From Candidatus Thiodiazotropha sp. (ex Monitilora ramsayi) (GTDB lineage Bacteria; Pseudomonadota; Gammaproteobacteria; Chromatiales; Chromatiaceae), in NCBI GenBank assembly GCA_025655595.1, contig JAHXIO010000008.1, forward strand, positions 32,830 through 96,829: a DNA stretch of 64,000 nucleotides, in the 5' to 3' direction. The position numbers and the translations under genes are program-made. Under the pieces are notes generated by a model. That model was not told the origin of the DNA. It saw only the letters and a program-made list of their open reading frames with translations, and did not search any database. Positions 29,029 through 39,163 of this stretch are shown in pieces. Each line of letters starts with the position of its first letter. The first letter of the stretch is position 1.

Positions 29029-29121
29029 TGGCGGAGAGAGAGGGATTCGAACCCTCGATGGAGCTATTAACCCCATACTCCCTTAGCAGGGGAGCGCCTT
29101 CAGCCGCTCGGCCATCTCTCC
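29029..29121 (-). tRNA. tRNA-Ser (GCT)
   Basis: 93 bases with encoded CCA. The acceptor stem GGAGAGA pairs with TCTCTCC. The anticodon loop CTGCTAA gives anticodon GCT. The long variable arm of a class II tRNA and the T arm GAGGG-TTCGAAT-CCCTC are present. The csrA, tRNA-Ser, tRNA-Arg order is common in gammaproteobacteria. Confidence 0.97.
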
Positions 29122-29241
29122 AGTTCTATCGGTATGAGCTTTGATGCTCAATGCGATTGAGTCACCTTCGCCTGAGATTCGATCGGAAGATCATCGTCTC
29201 CGGAAGGAGACGGAATTGTACAGATTTCTGCTCATACAAAC

Positions 29242-29272
29242 AAAAAAAACTTTGCCCTCCCTGGCAAAGTTT
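29242..29272 (-). terminator. Terminator of csrA
   Basis: On the minus strand a 10-bp perfect stem (AAACTTTGCC / GGCAAAGTTT) with a 6-base loop runs into a T-tract. It lies about 45 bases after the csrA stop codon. Confidence 0.85.
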
Positions 29273-29317
29273 CCTGTTACTGCATCCTGCCTCGGATGGC
29301 AGGCTTGGGATCATATT

Positions 29318-29503
29318 CTATGAAGCGTCTCCTTCAGACTGTTCCCGTTTGATTCTCTCGTAGATCTCCTCACGATGTACGGTAACGTCACGTGGTGCGT
29401 TGACACCAATTCTGACCTGGTTGCCTTTCACACCCAGGACTGTCACAGTGACTTCGTCTCCGATCATCAATGTTTCGCCGACACGGCGAGTCAGTATTAA
29501 CAT
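29318..29503 (-). CDS. csrA: Carbon storage regulator CsrA
   Basis: 61 aa, the normal length. CsrA is a dimeric RNA-binding protein that blocks or stabilises mRNAs at GGA motifs. The conserved start [18 protein letters not shown] and the functional [10 protein letters not shown] segment near the C-terminus are intact. The gene lies downstream of lysC and upstream of tRNA-Ser, the classical location, with its own terminator. Confidence 0.97.
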   Translation of the reverse strand: MLILTRRVGETLMIGDEVTVTVLGVKGNQVRIGVNAPRDVTVHREEIYERIKREQSEGDAS

Positions 29504-29697
29504 TTCCAGTCTCCCTGAAATCCTTTATAGAAATATATCGGCTCGGAGAGACTCCAGAACCGATATGCCTTTGCCAACCAAGCCACCGCGAATACGGGAC
29601 TGGTAATCACATTCTAGCAACAGGATTCACTGTAAAAAAGTGCAAAAAATCCTGAAAATCTCAAATCTACAAGGGTTTTGGGAGTGAAATCGCTCGT

Positions 29698-30921
29698 TTA
29701 GGAGGCCCCTTCCAAATTGAATGCCTCATGCAGGGTCCGCACGCCAAGCTCGAGATATTTCTCGTCCACGACTACCGAAACCTTGATCTCGGAAGTCGAG
29801 ATCATGCGGATATTGATACCCTCATTCGCAAGCGCCTCGAACATGGTACTGGCGATGCCCGCGTGGGAACGCATACCGACACCGACCAGGGATATCTTGA
29901 CGATTTTGTCGTCTCCAAGCACATCCTTTGCCTGCAGTTCCTCTGCTGTCTTCTCCAGAATCGCCTTGGCCTTCTTATAGTCGCCACGGTTGACGGTGAA
30001 GGTAAAGTCGGTGGTGTTGGTATCGGCAGCGATGTTCTGCACGATCATGTCGACCTCGATATTCTGTTCCGAGATCGGACCGAGAATCTTGAATGCCACA
30101 CCGGGCTGATCCGGCACGCCCCGGATGGTGAGTTTCGCCTCGTCACGATTAAAGGCGATACCGGAAATCTTTGCCTGTTCCATGCGTTCATCCTCAAAGG
30201 TAATCAGTGTGCCTTCGCCCTCTTCGAAGCTGGAAAGGACACGTAGGGGAACATTGTATTTGCCTGCAAACTCCACAGAGCGGATTTGCAGGACCTTGGA
30301 GCCGAGGCTGGCCATCTCCAGCATCTCTTCAAATGTGATGCGCTCGAGCCTCCTGGCCTTGGGCTCCACCCGAGGGTCGGTGGTATAGACACCATCCACA
30401 TCGGTATAGATTTGGCATTCGTCAGCCTTCAGAGCAGCCGCCATGGCGACCGCAGTGGTATCGGAACCGCCCCGGCCAAGGGTAGTGATATGGCCGTGCT
30501 CGTCGATCCCCTGGAAACCGGCGATAACCACCACCCGGCCCGCCTCTAGATCAGCAGTTACCCGGGCACCGTCGATATCCCGGATACGCGCCTTGCTGTA
30601 GGCACTGTCGGTCAGGATATGTACCTGTCCGCCGGTATAGGATCTCGCCGGGCAACCGAGCTTTTGCAAGGCCATACTCAGCAAGGCAATAGTGACCTGC
30701 TCACCGGTGGAGACCAGCATATCCATCTCGCGGGGATCGTTGGACTCATCGATCTCGCTCGCCAGGGCGATCAGTCGGTTGGTTTCGCCGGACATGGCGG
30801 AGACCACCACCACCACCTGGTTACCCTGGTCGTGATGTCGCTTGACCTTATCGGCCACCGCCATGATGCGTTCGATGGTACCTACGGAGGTACCGCCATA
30901 TTTTTGCACTATCAGTGCCAT
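29698..30921 (-). CDS. lysC: Aspartate kinase (lysine-sensitive type by context)
   Basis: 407 aa monofunctional aspartokinase. It phosphorylates aspartate to open the lysine, threonine and methionine pathway. The N-terminus has VQKYGGTSVGTIERI, then FQGIDEHGHITTLGRGGSD. The C-terminal 145 residues are two ACT domains (LTIRGVPDQPGVAFKILGPI; VGVGMRSHAGIASTMFEAL), the site of amino-acid feedback. The alaS-lysC-csrA order is conserved. Confidence 0.95.
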   Translation of the reverse strand: MALIVQKYGGTSVGTIERIMAVADKVKRHHDQGNQVVVVVSAMSGETNRLIALASEIDESNDPREMDMLVSTGEQVTIALLSMALQKLGCPARSYTGGQVHILTDSAYSKARIRDIDGARVTADLEAGRVVVIAGFQGIDEHGHITTLGRGGSDTTAVAMAAALKADECQIYTDVDGVYTTDPRVEPKARRLERITFEEMLEMASLGSKVLQIRSVEFAGKYNVPLRVLSSFEEGEGTLITFEDERMEQAKISGIAFNRDEAKLTIRGVPDQPGVAFKILGPISEQNIEVDMIVQNIAADTNTTDFTFTVNRGDYKKAKAILEKTAEELQAKDVLGDDKIVKISLVGVGMRSHAGIASTMFEALANEGINIRMISTSEIKVSVVVDEKYLELGVRTLHEAFNLEGAS

Positions 30922-31038
30922 CTCAATTCAACTTCCTAAATGATGTGTGTCTCTACGACATTTTGGAAAAGTCGCACATTTAACAACAAACCGAACAGCA
31001 GTGGAACCATTCAGTCAACTTAATCTATAGATGGAAGA

Positions 31039-33672
31039 TCAGCCGACGCCCAACCGCTCCTTGACCCAAGGCTCCACCAGAGCCAGCGCCTGGGGCAGGG
31101 TTTCAGGGTTATTACCTCCCGCCTGGGCCATATCGGGACGACCGCCTCCTTTACCACCCACCTGCTCGGCAACCAGTTTGACCAGATCACCGGCCTTCAT
31201 CTGCCTCGTCAGATCCTTGGTGACACCGGCCACCAGAGAAACCTTGGCGCCGTCGACGGCAGCCAACAGGATGACCGCGGAACCCAACTTGTTCTTGAGC
31301 TGGTCCATGGTCTCACGCAGTGACTTGGGATCGGCGCCATCCAGATGAGCGGCCAGCACCTTGACCTCACCCACGGATACGGCCCCGGAAGCCAGATCAC
31401 TGCCGGCGGCGCTGGCCAGCTTGGCCTTGAGCTGCTCCAGCTCCTTCTCCAGCTTGCGATTGCGATCGAGAATCTGGCTCAGCTTGTCCTCGATCTCTTC
31501 ACGGCCGGACTTGATCATGTCGGCGACACGTTGTACGCGCTCTTCGTCAGCCTCCATCCACTCTATGGCGCGCTGACCGGTGACCGCCTCGATGCGTCGC
31601 ACCCCTGCCGCAATACCGGTCTCTACCGTGATCTTGAAGAGCCCGATATCCCCCACGGCATTCACATGCGTCCCGCCGCAAAGTTCTGTTGAGAAATCCC
31701 CCATGCTCAGCACACGGACCTCATCCGCATACTTCTCACCGAACAGGGCCATGGCGCCTGAGTTCTTCGCCTGCTCCAGCGACATCAGGTTGGTCTCGAC
31801 CTTGTGGTTGCAACGGATCTGCTCGTTGACCATCTGTTCGATGGTCTGCAGTTGCTCCCGGGGAATCGGCTCAAAGTGGGAGAAGTCGAAACGCAGACGA
31901 TCCGCATCCACCAATGAACCCTTCTGGGTGACGTGGGTACCCAACACCGTGCGTAGCGCCGCATGCAGCAGATGGGTCGCTGAATGGTTGAGCATAGTCG
32001 CCTGCCGGGTGTAGGCGTTGACTTGTGCAGTGACGTTGTCACCCACGGCCAGATTGCCCTCCTCCAGCTTGCCGATATGGACGAAGTGTTCACCCGATTG
32101 CTTGCGGGTATCCTCCACTTCAAACAGCACACCGTTACCCATCAATACGCCCAAGTCTCCGACCTGGCCACCGGACTCCGCATAGAAGGGGGTGCTGTCG
32201 AGAAACACCGCACCCAACTCCCCCTGCTGCAGGCTATCTACCTGCTGTCCATCACGCATGATGGCGACTATTTTCGCCTGATCCTCGATACGGTCATAGC
32301 CGATGAAGGCGGTGTCGGCATCCAAAGTCAGCTCTGCCATCTCCGTCGCACCAAACTGGCTGGCCGCCCTTGCCCGATCCCGCTGTGCCGCCATCTCCCT
32401 GTCAAAACCGGTCTGGTCGATGGTGAGCTCCCGTTCCCGCGCGATGTCCGCAGTCAGGTCCATTGGGAAGCCGTAGGTATCGTAGAGTTTAAAAACCGTT
32501 TCGCCCGGGATCTCCCTGCTCTCGAGTCCGGCAATGGCCTCGTCGAGGATCTTCATGCCCTGCTCCAGGGTCTCGGCAAAACGTTCTTCCTCCAACCGTA
32601 GGACACGTTCCACCTGGGCCTGCTGCTCCACCAATTCAGGATAGGCCTCGCCCATCTCGCGACTCAATGCGACAACCAGTTGATAGAAGAAGGGCTCTTT
32701 TACGCCCAGCATGTAACCGTGACGGATGGCGCGCCGAATAATCCTGCGCAGCACATAGCCGCGCCCTTCGTTGGAAGGCAGGATGCCATCCACGATCAAA
32801 AAGGCACAAGAGCGAATATGATCAGCGATTACCCTGAGGGATTTCTCCTCCAGGTTCGTGCAACCGGTCAGCTTGGCGGCCGCCTCGATCAGATGCGCGA
32901 AGAGATCGATCTCATAGTTACTGTGGACACCTTGCATGACAGCGGCCAGCCGTTCCAGCCCCATACCGGTATCCACCGAGGGCTTGGGCAGCGGATTCAT
33001 GATGCCGTCCGTATCCCGGTTGTACTGCATGAAGACCAGGTTCCAGATCTCGATATAGCGGTCACCCTCCTCTTCCGGCGTACCGGGCGGACCACCCCAG
33101 ATACCTTCGCCGTGGTCGTAGAAAATTTCCGAACAGGGACCGCAGGGACCGGTATCCCCCATGGACCAGAAGTTGTCGCTCTCGTAGCGCTTGCCACCCG
33201 GCTTGTCGCCGATACGGGTGAAACGCGAAGGATCGACACCGATCTCCTTGAGCCAGACATCGGCGGCTTCGTCATCGTCCTGATAGACCGTCACCCAGAG
33301 CTTTTCAGGCGGCAGACCGATGGTCTCGGTCAGAAACTCCCAGGCATATTGAATGGCATCACGCTTGAAATAGTCGCCGAAACTGAAGTTACCCAGCATC
33401 TCGAAAAAAGTGTGATGACGGGCGGTGTAACCCACATTCTCCAGGTCGTTGTGCTTGCCGCCGGCGCGGACACAGCGCTGTGAACTGGTGGCGCGATGGA
33501 TATCGCGCTTCTCGCGGCCAAGGAAGACATCCTTGAACTGCACCATGCCGGCGTTGGTGAAAAGGAGGGTCGGGTCGTTTTGCGGCACAAGCGGACTGCT
33601 GGCCACCACTTCGTGATCGTGATCGGCGAAATAGTCCAGGAATGCTTGGCGGATTTCAGCGCTGGTTTTCAT
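31039..33672 (-). CDS. alaS: Alanyl-tRNA synthetase
   Basis: 877 aa, full length. It charges tRNA-Ala and edits mischarged Ser and Gly. The class II catalytic core begins [19 protein letters not shown], and the [12 protein letters not shown] motif is present. The editing domain has [11 protein letters not shown] and [11 protein letters not shown]. The C-terminal coiled coil ([20 protein letters not shown]) and the glycine-rich C-Ala end ([15 protein letters not shown]) follow. It lies between recX and lysC on the same strand. Confidence 0.97.
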   Translation of the reverse strand: MKTSAEIRQAFLDYFADHDHEVVASSPLVPQNDPTLLFTNAGMVQFKDVFLGREKRDIHRATSSQRCVRAGGKHNDLENVGYTARHHTFFEMLGNFSFGDYFKRDAIQYAWEFLTETIGLPPEKLWVTVYQDDDEAADVWLKEIGVDPSRFTRIGDKPGGKRYESDNFWSMGDTGPCGPCSEIFYDHGEGIWGGPPGTPEEEGDRYIEIWNLVFMQYNRDTDGIMNPLPKPSVDTGMGLERLAAVMQGVHSNYEIDLFAHLIEAAAKLTGCTNLEEKSLRVIADHIRSCAFLIVDGILPSNEGRGYVLRRIIRRAIRHGYMLGVKEPFFYQLVVALSREMGEAYPELVEQQAQVERVLRLEEERFAETLEQGMKILDEAIAGLESREIPGETVFKLYDTYGFPMDLTADIARERELTIDQTGFDREMAAQRDRARAASQFGATEMAELTLDADTAFIGYDRIEDQAKIVAIMRDGQQVDSLQQGELGAVFLDSTPFYAESGGQVGDLGVLMGNGVLFEVEDTRKQSGEHFVHIGKLEEGNLAVGDNVTAQVNAYTRQATMLNHSATHLLHAALRTVLGTHVTQKGSLVDADRLRFDFSHFEPIPREQLQTIEQMVNEQIRCNHKVETNLMSLEQAKNSGAMALFGEKYADEVRVLSMGDFSTELCGGTHVNAVGDIGLFKITVETGIAAGVRRIEAVTGQRAIEWMEADEERVQRVADMIKSGREEIEDKLSQILDRNRKLEKELEQLKAKLASAAGSDLASGAVSVGEVKVLAAHLDGADPKSLRETMDQLKNKLGSAVILLAAVDGAKVSLVAGVTKDLTRQMKAGDLVKLVAEQVGGKGGGRPDMAQAGGNNPETLPQALALVEPWVKERLGVG

Positions 33673-33782
33673 TTTTTAAGGCAGTGGATTACCGGGATTA
33701 ACAAACGGTTAAAGATAACAGGATCTGCTCGGAAATGCCCGTTTTGCTTGCAGTAAAAGGAGGCGAAATGACGGGGATTGGC

Positions 33783-33930
33783 GCGGCGGGGCCGCACCCT
33801 ACAAGATTGGCTGCATAAGGATGCCAATCACCGCCGATTGACACCAAATATTCAACGAAAAAACGCAGGATGACAGTCAGCACAATACAGCATCGTAACA
33901 ACATATCGTAGGGTGCGACCCTGCCGCACC
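33783..33930. repeat. Pair of inverted REP-like palindromes flanking 105 bp
   Basis: A 20-bp degenerate unit at 33783-33802 ends CCGCACCCTAC. A 23-bp unit at 33908-33930 begins GTAGGGTGCG and ends CCGCACC, in the opposite orientation. They enclose about 105 bases without a gene, between alaS and recX. They belong to a family that recurs at 35.7, 40.0, 43.5, 51-53 and 63.4 kb. Confidence 0.75.
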
Positions 33931-33949
33931 AAACCCGAGCCCGTACTGA

Positions 33950-34357
33950 TTAATCGAGAAGAAGCTGCCGTATCAGCTCACCGGGAAAACCCCGGTATTC
34001 GAGAAATCGCGCTCTTTTCGCCAACTCCTTCTGCTCATGGACTAGCGCGGTACCGTACTTGGCGTCGTGCACCTGCCTCAGCAAATCGCGCCACTCATCT
34101 TCATAGACTTCCAGTGCGCGCTCAGTGAGCGAGCTATCGACTCCCCGCTCCTTCAACTCCAACCGGATACGGACAGGCCCCTGCCCTTTACGCATCCGGC
34201 TCTCGATAAATAACTCGGTGAAGCGCTCATCGCTCTGCAGCCCGTCCCGCTGCAGTTGGTCAAGCACCTGTTCGATCAGATCCGGGTCGTATTCTCGTGT
34301 CGAGAGCTTTCGTTGCAGCTCGCGACGGGAATGTTCCCGGGCCGCGAGCAGTCTCAC
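33950..34357 (-). CDS. recX: RecA regulatory protein RecX
   Basis: 135 aa from the GTG at 34357. The reading frame stays open upstream to the recA stop (residues [15 protein letters not shown]), so translation may begin earlier from a non-ATG codon; the real protein may be near 150 aa. RecX caps RecA filaments and inhibits their growth. It shows three tandem three-helix repeats, starting AAREHSRRELQRKLSTREY and RIRLELKERGVDSSL. It follows recA directly. Confidence 0.9.
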   Translation of the reverse strand: MRLLAAREHSRRELQRKLSTREYDPDLIEQVLDQLQRDGLQSDERFTELFIESRMRKGQGPVRIRLELKERGVDSSLTERALEVYEDEWRDLLRQVHDAKYGTALVHEQKELAKRARFLEYRGFPGELIRQLLLD

Positions 34358-34392
34358 TGCCGCGGCCTCGATCTCAGTGAGGTCGGTTTCGC

Positions 34393-35421
34393 TCAGGCTT
34401 CCGCCTCTGCGAGTTCCTCTTCGCTCTCTTTGCTGGGCAGCAACTCAGCGCGAATACGCGCTTCAATGTCGTTGGCGATATCGGGGTTCTCCTTGAGAAA
34501 GTTGCGCACATTCTCTTTACCCTGACCGATACGGTCGCCATTGTAGCTGTACCAGGCACCGGACTTATCGACGATGCTCTGCTGCACGCCCAGCTCGATC
34601 AATTCACCTTCATGGGAGATCCCCTCACCATAGAGGATCTCGAACTGTACCTGCTTGAAGGGGGGCGCCACTTTGTTTTTGACCACCTTCACCCGGGTAT
34701 CGTTGCCGACCACCTCGTCACCCTTCTTGATCGCACCGATGCGGCGGATATCGAGGCGCACCGATGAGTAGAACTTCAGCGCGTTACCACCGGTAGTGGT
34801 CTCCGGGCTACCGAACATGACACCGATCTTCATACGGATCTGGTTGATGAAAATCACCAGGCAGTTGGTGCGTTTGATATTGGCAGTAAGTTTGCGCAGT
34901 GCCTGGGACATGAGTCGCGCCTGCAGACCGACGTGGGAGTCACCCATATCACCCTCGATCTCCGCCTTGGGTGTCAGGGCCGCCACCGAGTCGATGACCA
35001 CTACGTCCACCGCACCGGAACGCACCAGCATGTCGGTGATCTCAAGCGCCTGTTCACCGGTGTCAGGCTGGGAGACCAGCAGCTCATCCACATTCACGCC
35101 AAGCTTCTCAGCGTACTGAGGATCGAGGGCGTGCTCGGCATCGATAAAAGCGGCAGTGCCGCCCATCTTCTGCGCTTCCGCCACCACCTGCAGTGTCAGG
35201 GTCGTCTTACCTGAGGACTCCGGTCCATAGATCTCCACCACACGCCCTTTGGGCAGTCCACCGATTCCTAGGGCTATGTCCAGATTCAGGGAGCCGGTCG
35301 AGATTGCCTCGATATTACGCACGGCGCTGGTGTCACCCATACGCATCACGGAACCCTTGCCGAACTGTTTTTCAATCTGCCCCAGGGCGGCACTCAACGC
35401 CTTTGCGCGGTTTTCATCCAT
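34393..35421 (-). CDS. recA: Recombinase RecA
   Basis: 342 aa from the ATG at 35421, which has GAGG eight bases upstream; the frame is open 23 codons further but those residues are not RecA-like. Walker A is GPESSGKT near residue 66. The core motifs [38 protein letters not shown] and the acidic C-terminus are intact. I could not find a canonical LexA box (CTG-N10-CAG) upstream, so SOS control is not demonstrated from the sequence. Confidence 0.98.
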   Translation of the reverse strand: MDENRAKALSAALGQIEKQFGKGSVMRMGDTSAVRNIEAISTGSLNLDIALGIGGLPKGRVVEIYGPESSGKTTLTLQVVAEAQKMGGTAAFIDAEHALDPQYAEKLGVNVDELLVSQPDTGEQALEITDMLVRSGAVDVVVIDSVAALTPKAEIEGDMGDSHVGLQARLMSQALRKLTANIKRTNCLVIFINQIRMKIGVMFGSPETTTGGNALKFYSSVRLDIRRIGAIKKGDEVVGNDTRVKVVKNKVAPPFKQVQFEILYGEGISHEGELIELGVQQSIVDKSGAWYSYNGDRIGQGKENVRNFLKENPDIANDIEARIRAELLPSKESEEELAEAEA

Positions 35422-35656
35422 TCGATCTACCTCATCTGTGATGTCTGTTTCCGCCGCCGGACATCCATGCCGACAGCGCCTGTCTATCAATTCGAGGCCG
35501 AATTATCACATAGCCTAAAGCTCACGTCATGAGTCTGTGAGGGCGGAATTTGTATGTCATTTCTGACCAGTGAGGCCGGCGGTAAAGATTGTTGAAAATA
35601 ATGAACCGGATGTGTGCGGGAGTTAATGAAGATTCCCAAAACCGCTTATTCTAAAT

Positions 35657-35716
35657 GGTGCGGCAAAACCGCCCCCCTACGTAGGTTTAGCGTGTAGGGT
35701 GCGGCCCTGCCGCACC
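35657..35716. repeat. REP-like palindrome pair overlapping the 3' end of the MFS gene
   Basis: Two units in opposite orientation lie at 35657-35680 and 35694-35716. The second lies inside the coding frame of the MFS gene and supplies its last residues. Confidence 0.8.
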
Positions 35717-36909
35717 GAACCCGAAACACAAAGAGATCGCTCCCGCCCCGCAAGCCATAGCGACATCGTTAAAGTCAGTATCAGCACCAGAAGAGACCCG
35801 ACCACTACCCCCTTCCATTCCCCCCAATGCCAGAAGGCATCGAGATAGAATCCACCCAGTGTTGCCCCGGCATAGTAGAAGGCCAGATAGAGGGAGGTGG
35901 CGCTGGCACGGGCCCGCTCTGCATGACGCGTCACCCAGCCAGCCGCCTGGGTGTGGGCAAAGAAGAACCCCAAAGCATTGACGAAAAGTCCCAGTACAAT
36001 CCCATAAAGGTGAGGTATCAGCGTCAACAATGAACCCGCCATGAGTATCAAAACACCCAACGCCATCCCCATTGGCTGTGAACGTCCCGACATCAATCGC
36101 CCGGAGAACCCTGCTGCCAATGTCCCCGTCAGGTAGGTCAGGAAGAGCAGGCCCAGCCAGTCGGTAGAGAGTCCATAGGGTGCGTCAGCCAGCACATAGG
36201 TGATATAGCTGTACTGATTGACGAAGATAAAAAAGTTGAAACCGCCGACAAGACAGGCGGTGACTATGATCGGATTACGCAGATGCCCGATCAGATCCTT
36301 CAGCATCAGATGGGGTCGCAGTGGGCTGGGCTCGAAGCGACGTGAGGCCGGCAACAACCAGATCACCAACACGAGACAGATGAGATCGAAAACCGCCAGG
36401 GTGAGAAAGCTGCTTTGCCACCCCCACTGATGGGCAGCCAGTCCACTGATCACACGCCCCGCAATGCCGCCGATGGAGTTGGCGCCGATATAGAGTCCCA
36501 CTGCCAGCAGCAGGGCTTTCGGATCGAACTCCTCACCCATATAGGCCATCGCCGCTGCCGGCAGACCGGCAATAAAAACACCCTGCAGCCCTCGCAATAC
36601 CAATAGCAGGTTGTAATCCTCAACGAAAAAAGCGGCAAATGTCGTCAGCATCAACAGGCTGAGTGTTGACAGAATAATGACCCGACGCCCAATGGCGTCG
36701 GAAAGCGGACCGAACACCAACAGACAGAAACCTAACGTCAGCGTCGTGACCGAGAGGGTCATACCCGCCTGCAAAGGCGTTACCTCAAAAGCATCCCTGA
36801 GGAGCGGCAGCAACGGCTGCGTAATATAGAGATTGCTGAAGACCATGACGGAGCCCATACAGAGGGCCAGTGTGGCTCGCCAGAAAGCGGGAGTGCGGGA
36901 TTCAATCAT
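35677..36909 (-). CDS. MFS transporter, YnfM/Bcr-CflA-like drug exporter
   Basis: 410 aa with 12 predicted membrane helices. The loop 2-3 motif of the major facilitator superfamily is GPLSDAIGRR near residue 70. The sequence pattern (SNLYITQPLLPLLRDAF at the N-terminus) resembles YnfM-type exporters; the substrate is unknown. The last residues (after about 395) come from a REP-like palindrome that overlaps the 3' end, so the native stop has been replaced. A LysR-type regulator is divergently transcribed from a 96-bp shared promoter region. Confidence 0.88.
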   Translation of the reverse strand: MIESRTPAFWRATLALCMGSVMVFSNLYITQPLLPLLRDAFEVTPLQAGMTLSVTTLTLGFCLLVFGPLSDAIGRRVIILSTLSLLMLTTFAAFFVEDYNLLLVLRGLQGVFIAGLPAAAMAYMGEEFDPKALLLAVGLYIGANSIGGIAGRVISGLAAHQWGWQSSFLTLAVFDLICLVLVIWLLPASRRFEPSPLRPHLMLKDLIGHLRNPIIVTACLVGGFNFFIFVNQYSYITYVLADAPYGLSTDWLGLLFLTYLTGTLAAGFSGRLMSGRSQPMGMALGVLILMAGSLLTLIPHLYGIVLGLFVNALGFFFAHTQAAGWVTRHAERARASATSLYLAFYYAGATLGGFYLDAFWHWGEWKGVVVGSLLVLILTLTMSLWLAGRERSLCVSGSVRQGRTLHAKPT

Positions 36910-37005
36910 GGTTACCAGCAGGTTGTAGTCAGAGCAACTCCAGACTAGCGCCAGCTCGTCTATAATGAAAATATATTATTTATATAATTCTCATTCGATT
37001 TCGAT

Positions 37006-37911
37006 ATGGACTTAAAACAACTTCTCTACTTCAGCACCGTGATCGAACAGGGCGGTTTCACTGCGGCAGCCAGACAGCTACACATCGCCCAGCCCGCCAT
37101 CAGTATTGCGATCCGTAAACTGGAGGAGCAACTGGACCTGACCCTGCTGCACCGCGGGGACCGCCGAATCACCCCCACGACAGAAGGCGAGGTACTGCTC
37201 AGACACGCCAGGAAACTGCTCGAACTGGCCGCTGACGCTGAGACGGAGATGGATGAACTGCGGGGACTCACCAAGGGTGAGGTACGGGTCGGTATACCGA
37301 GCATGTTGGGTTCCTACTTCTTCCCGCCGATTCTGATGGGTTTTAAACACCGCTATCCGGACCTGCGCCTGACCGTCTATGAACAGGGAACCCGCAGGTT
37401 GCAGCAGATGATCCGGGACGGAGACCTGGATCTGGGCGTGGTAGTCGCCGACAGTCCGCCGGAAGACCTGGAGACGCGATTACTGACCCGTGAAGAGATG
37501 GTGGCTTGCGTACCGTCTGATCACCCCTATGCCAAGCGAAGTTCGATCAGTCGGGACGAGTTCTTCAGCCAGGAATTGGTGGTCTTCAAGCCCGGCTATT
37601 TTCTGCGGGAGTTCATCGACCGGTTCAAACAGACTGCGGGGAAGGAACCGAAGATCGCGTTTGAGACCAATCTCATACCGCTGACCAAGGCGATTGTACG
37701 CCAGGGCTTCGGGATCACCACCTTCCTGCGCATGGTGCTGGAGAACGAACCGGCAGACGGCCTGGTAGCCGTTTCCTTCGAACAACCGGTCTACCTTGAT
37801 CTCTCATTGGCGTGGAAACGTGAGGGCTATCTTTCCCAGGCGGACAGGGCATTTGCCGACTATATCTTGAACCAAACCAAGAGCAATTCAGATAATTCAC
37901 ATCCACCTTAG
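37006..37911 (+). CDS. LysR-family transcriptional regulator
   Basis: 301 aa. The N-terminal winged helix-turn-helix is at residues 1-60 (MDLKQLLYFSTVIEQGGFTA, then AAARQLHIAQPAISIAIRKL). The effector-binding domain at 88-290 is of the CysB/BenM type. It is divergent from the MFS exporter, so it is probably its regulator. The intergenic region is very AT-rich around 36970-36990 and may hold the operator. The inducer is unknown. Confidence 0.92.
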   Translation: MDLKQLLYFSTVIEQGGFTAAARQLHIAQPAISIAIRKLEEQLDLTLLHRGDRRITPTTEGEVLLRHARKLLELAADAETEMDELRGLTKGEVRVGIPSMLGSYFFPPILMGFKHRYPDLRLTVYEQGTRRLQQMIRDGDLDLGVVVADSPPEDLETRLLTREEMVACVPSDHPYAKRSSISRDEFFSQELVVFKPGYFLREFIDRFKQTAGKEPKIAFETNLIPLTKAIVRQGFGITTFLRMVLENEPADGLVAVSFEQPVYLDLSLAWKREGYLSQADRAFADYILNQTKSNSDNSHPP

Positions 37912-38003
37912 GAGAAGAGACGTACTCATGAGTAGATAGGGACGATAAACTCCCGTACCGATAGCCTTGAAGATAATTATCTCTTCACTCAATTCACTCA
38001 ATC

Positions 38004-39140
38004 ATGGAAATGAGATCAACACACTATTTATCCGGGACGATTCCCAAGGTTGTGACAAGCTGTATTTCCAGCTTGGGGATGTTATTCGCGGTATCGACGC
38101 TTGAGGCCGGGCACGGCCTGGTCAGTGAGGAAGAACTGGATCTCATCGAGACGCAAGAGTCCTACAACACCGGCTGGCAATTCTATTTCGATAACGACGT
38201 CTTTCTCGGCAGCACCAAAGACCGAAACTACACGGGTGGAATCGCACTGACACTGACCGGCACACGGGCCAGGGACTATGGGTTTTCCGCAGACAGCTGG
38301 CTGGAGAAACTGGATAACTTCAGCGGCTATAACAACCTCATACAGGGACCGGGCGGTTTCCAGCGCCACGCCATTGAGTTCGGTCTGACCCTGTTCACCC
38401 CTGACGACATCCTCAACCCGGACCCCATCCCAGACGACCATCCCTACGCCAACCTGCTCTTTATGGTCAACAGTCGCGTCGCTGTCTTCCCACGGGAAGG
38501 ACTGATCTATCAATCGAGTCTGCTGCTGGGACTGTTGGGAACGCCAGTGGGGGAACAAGTACAGAAGCTGATCCACAGAGCCACCGATTCGGATGCCCCC
38601 CGGGGATGGGACAATCAGATCTCCGACGGTGGTGAACCCACGTTCAAGCATACGCTCTCCGTCGATCAGATCCTCTATAGCCATAGCGGCGATCTCTCTT
38701 ATGAGCTTCGCGGCGGCCTCGAAGCGGGCATCGGTTTCACCACCGATGTCAGGGCCTCGATCTCCGGCAGAATCGGCCTGATCAAGACGCCCTGGTGGAG
38801 CTTCACCCCCCACCAGACCGAATATATCAACCTGGGACAGACCCTCGGCGACAATGCCAGTCGCGAACCGAACCCTCCGGAACTCTTCCTCTGGGCCGGA
38901 TTAAAAGTCAGATACAGCTTCTACAACGCCATACTGCAAGGACAATTCCGCGACAGCCCGGTGGAGTTCAGTCGCGATCAGCTGGAATCGGTTATCGTCA
39001 ACGGCTGGCTGGGCATCACCAAGACATTCAGCAACGGCCTGGGAATCAGCTTTGTCGCACAGGCACAGACCAATGAGATCAAGGGACCTGACAGAAGTAA
39101 TCCTGTCTGGGGCGGTCTGATTATCAGCCAGACATATTAG
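38004..39140 (+). CDS. LpxR-like outer-membrane lipid A 3'-O-deacylase
   Basis: 378 aa. A hydrophobic N-terminal segment near 18-34 acts as signal peptide (SCISSLGMLFAVSTLEA). The mature protein looks like a 12-stranded beta-barrel. The family active-site region is visible as YFDNDVFLGSTKDRNYTGG (about 61-79), with Asn and Asp residues. The rest agrees with DUF2219. LpxR removes the 3'-acyloxyacyl chain of lipid A. The gene ends at TAG directly against a palindromic scar. Confidence 0.87.
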   Translation: MEMRSTHYLSGTIPKVVTSCISSLGMLFAVSTLEAGHGLVSEEELDLIETQESYNTGWQFYFDNDVFLGSTKDRNYTGGIALTLTGTRARDYGFSADSWLEKLDNFSGYNNLIQGPGGFQRHAIEFGLTLFTPDDILNPDPIPDDHPYANLLFMVNSRVAVFPREGLIYQSSLLLGLLGTPVGEQVQKLIHRATDSDAPRGWDNQISDGGEPTFKHTLSVDQILYSHSGDLSYELRGGLEAGIGFTTDVRASISGRIGLIKTPWWSFTPHQTEYINLGQTLGDNASREPNPPELFLWAGLKVRYSFYNAILQGQFRDSPVEFSRDQLESVIVNGWLGITKTFSNGLGISFVAQAQTNEIKGPDRSNPVWGGLIISQTY

Positions 39141-39158
39141 GGCCTGTTAACAGGCCCT
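39139..39158. repeat. Collapsed palindromic scar of the 5399-5661 element
   Basis: AGGGCCTGTTAACAGGCCCT is a perfect 20-bp palindrome, identical to the two outermost ends of the element at 5399-5661 joined without the interior. As at 5399, it begins at the last bases of a TAG stop codon. Confidence 0.65.
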
Positions 39159-39163
39159 GGCGA

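Noticed and set aside
28565..29070. Small proteins encoded in the repeat block behind tRNA-Ser
   Set aside because: Frames on both strands run through GC-palindromic repeats and into the tRNA gene itself. They have no ribosome-binding sites or family similarity.
35422..35676. LexA (SOS) box upstream of recA
   Set aside because: No CTG-N10-CAG palindrome with the expected TATATA-like centre could be found by eye, so none is annotated.
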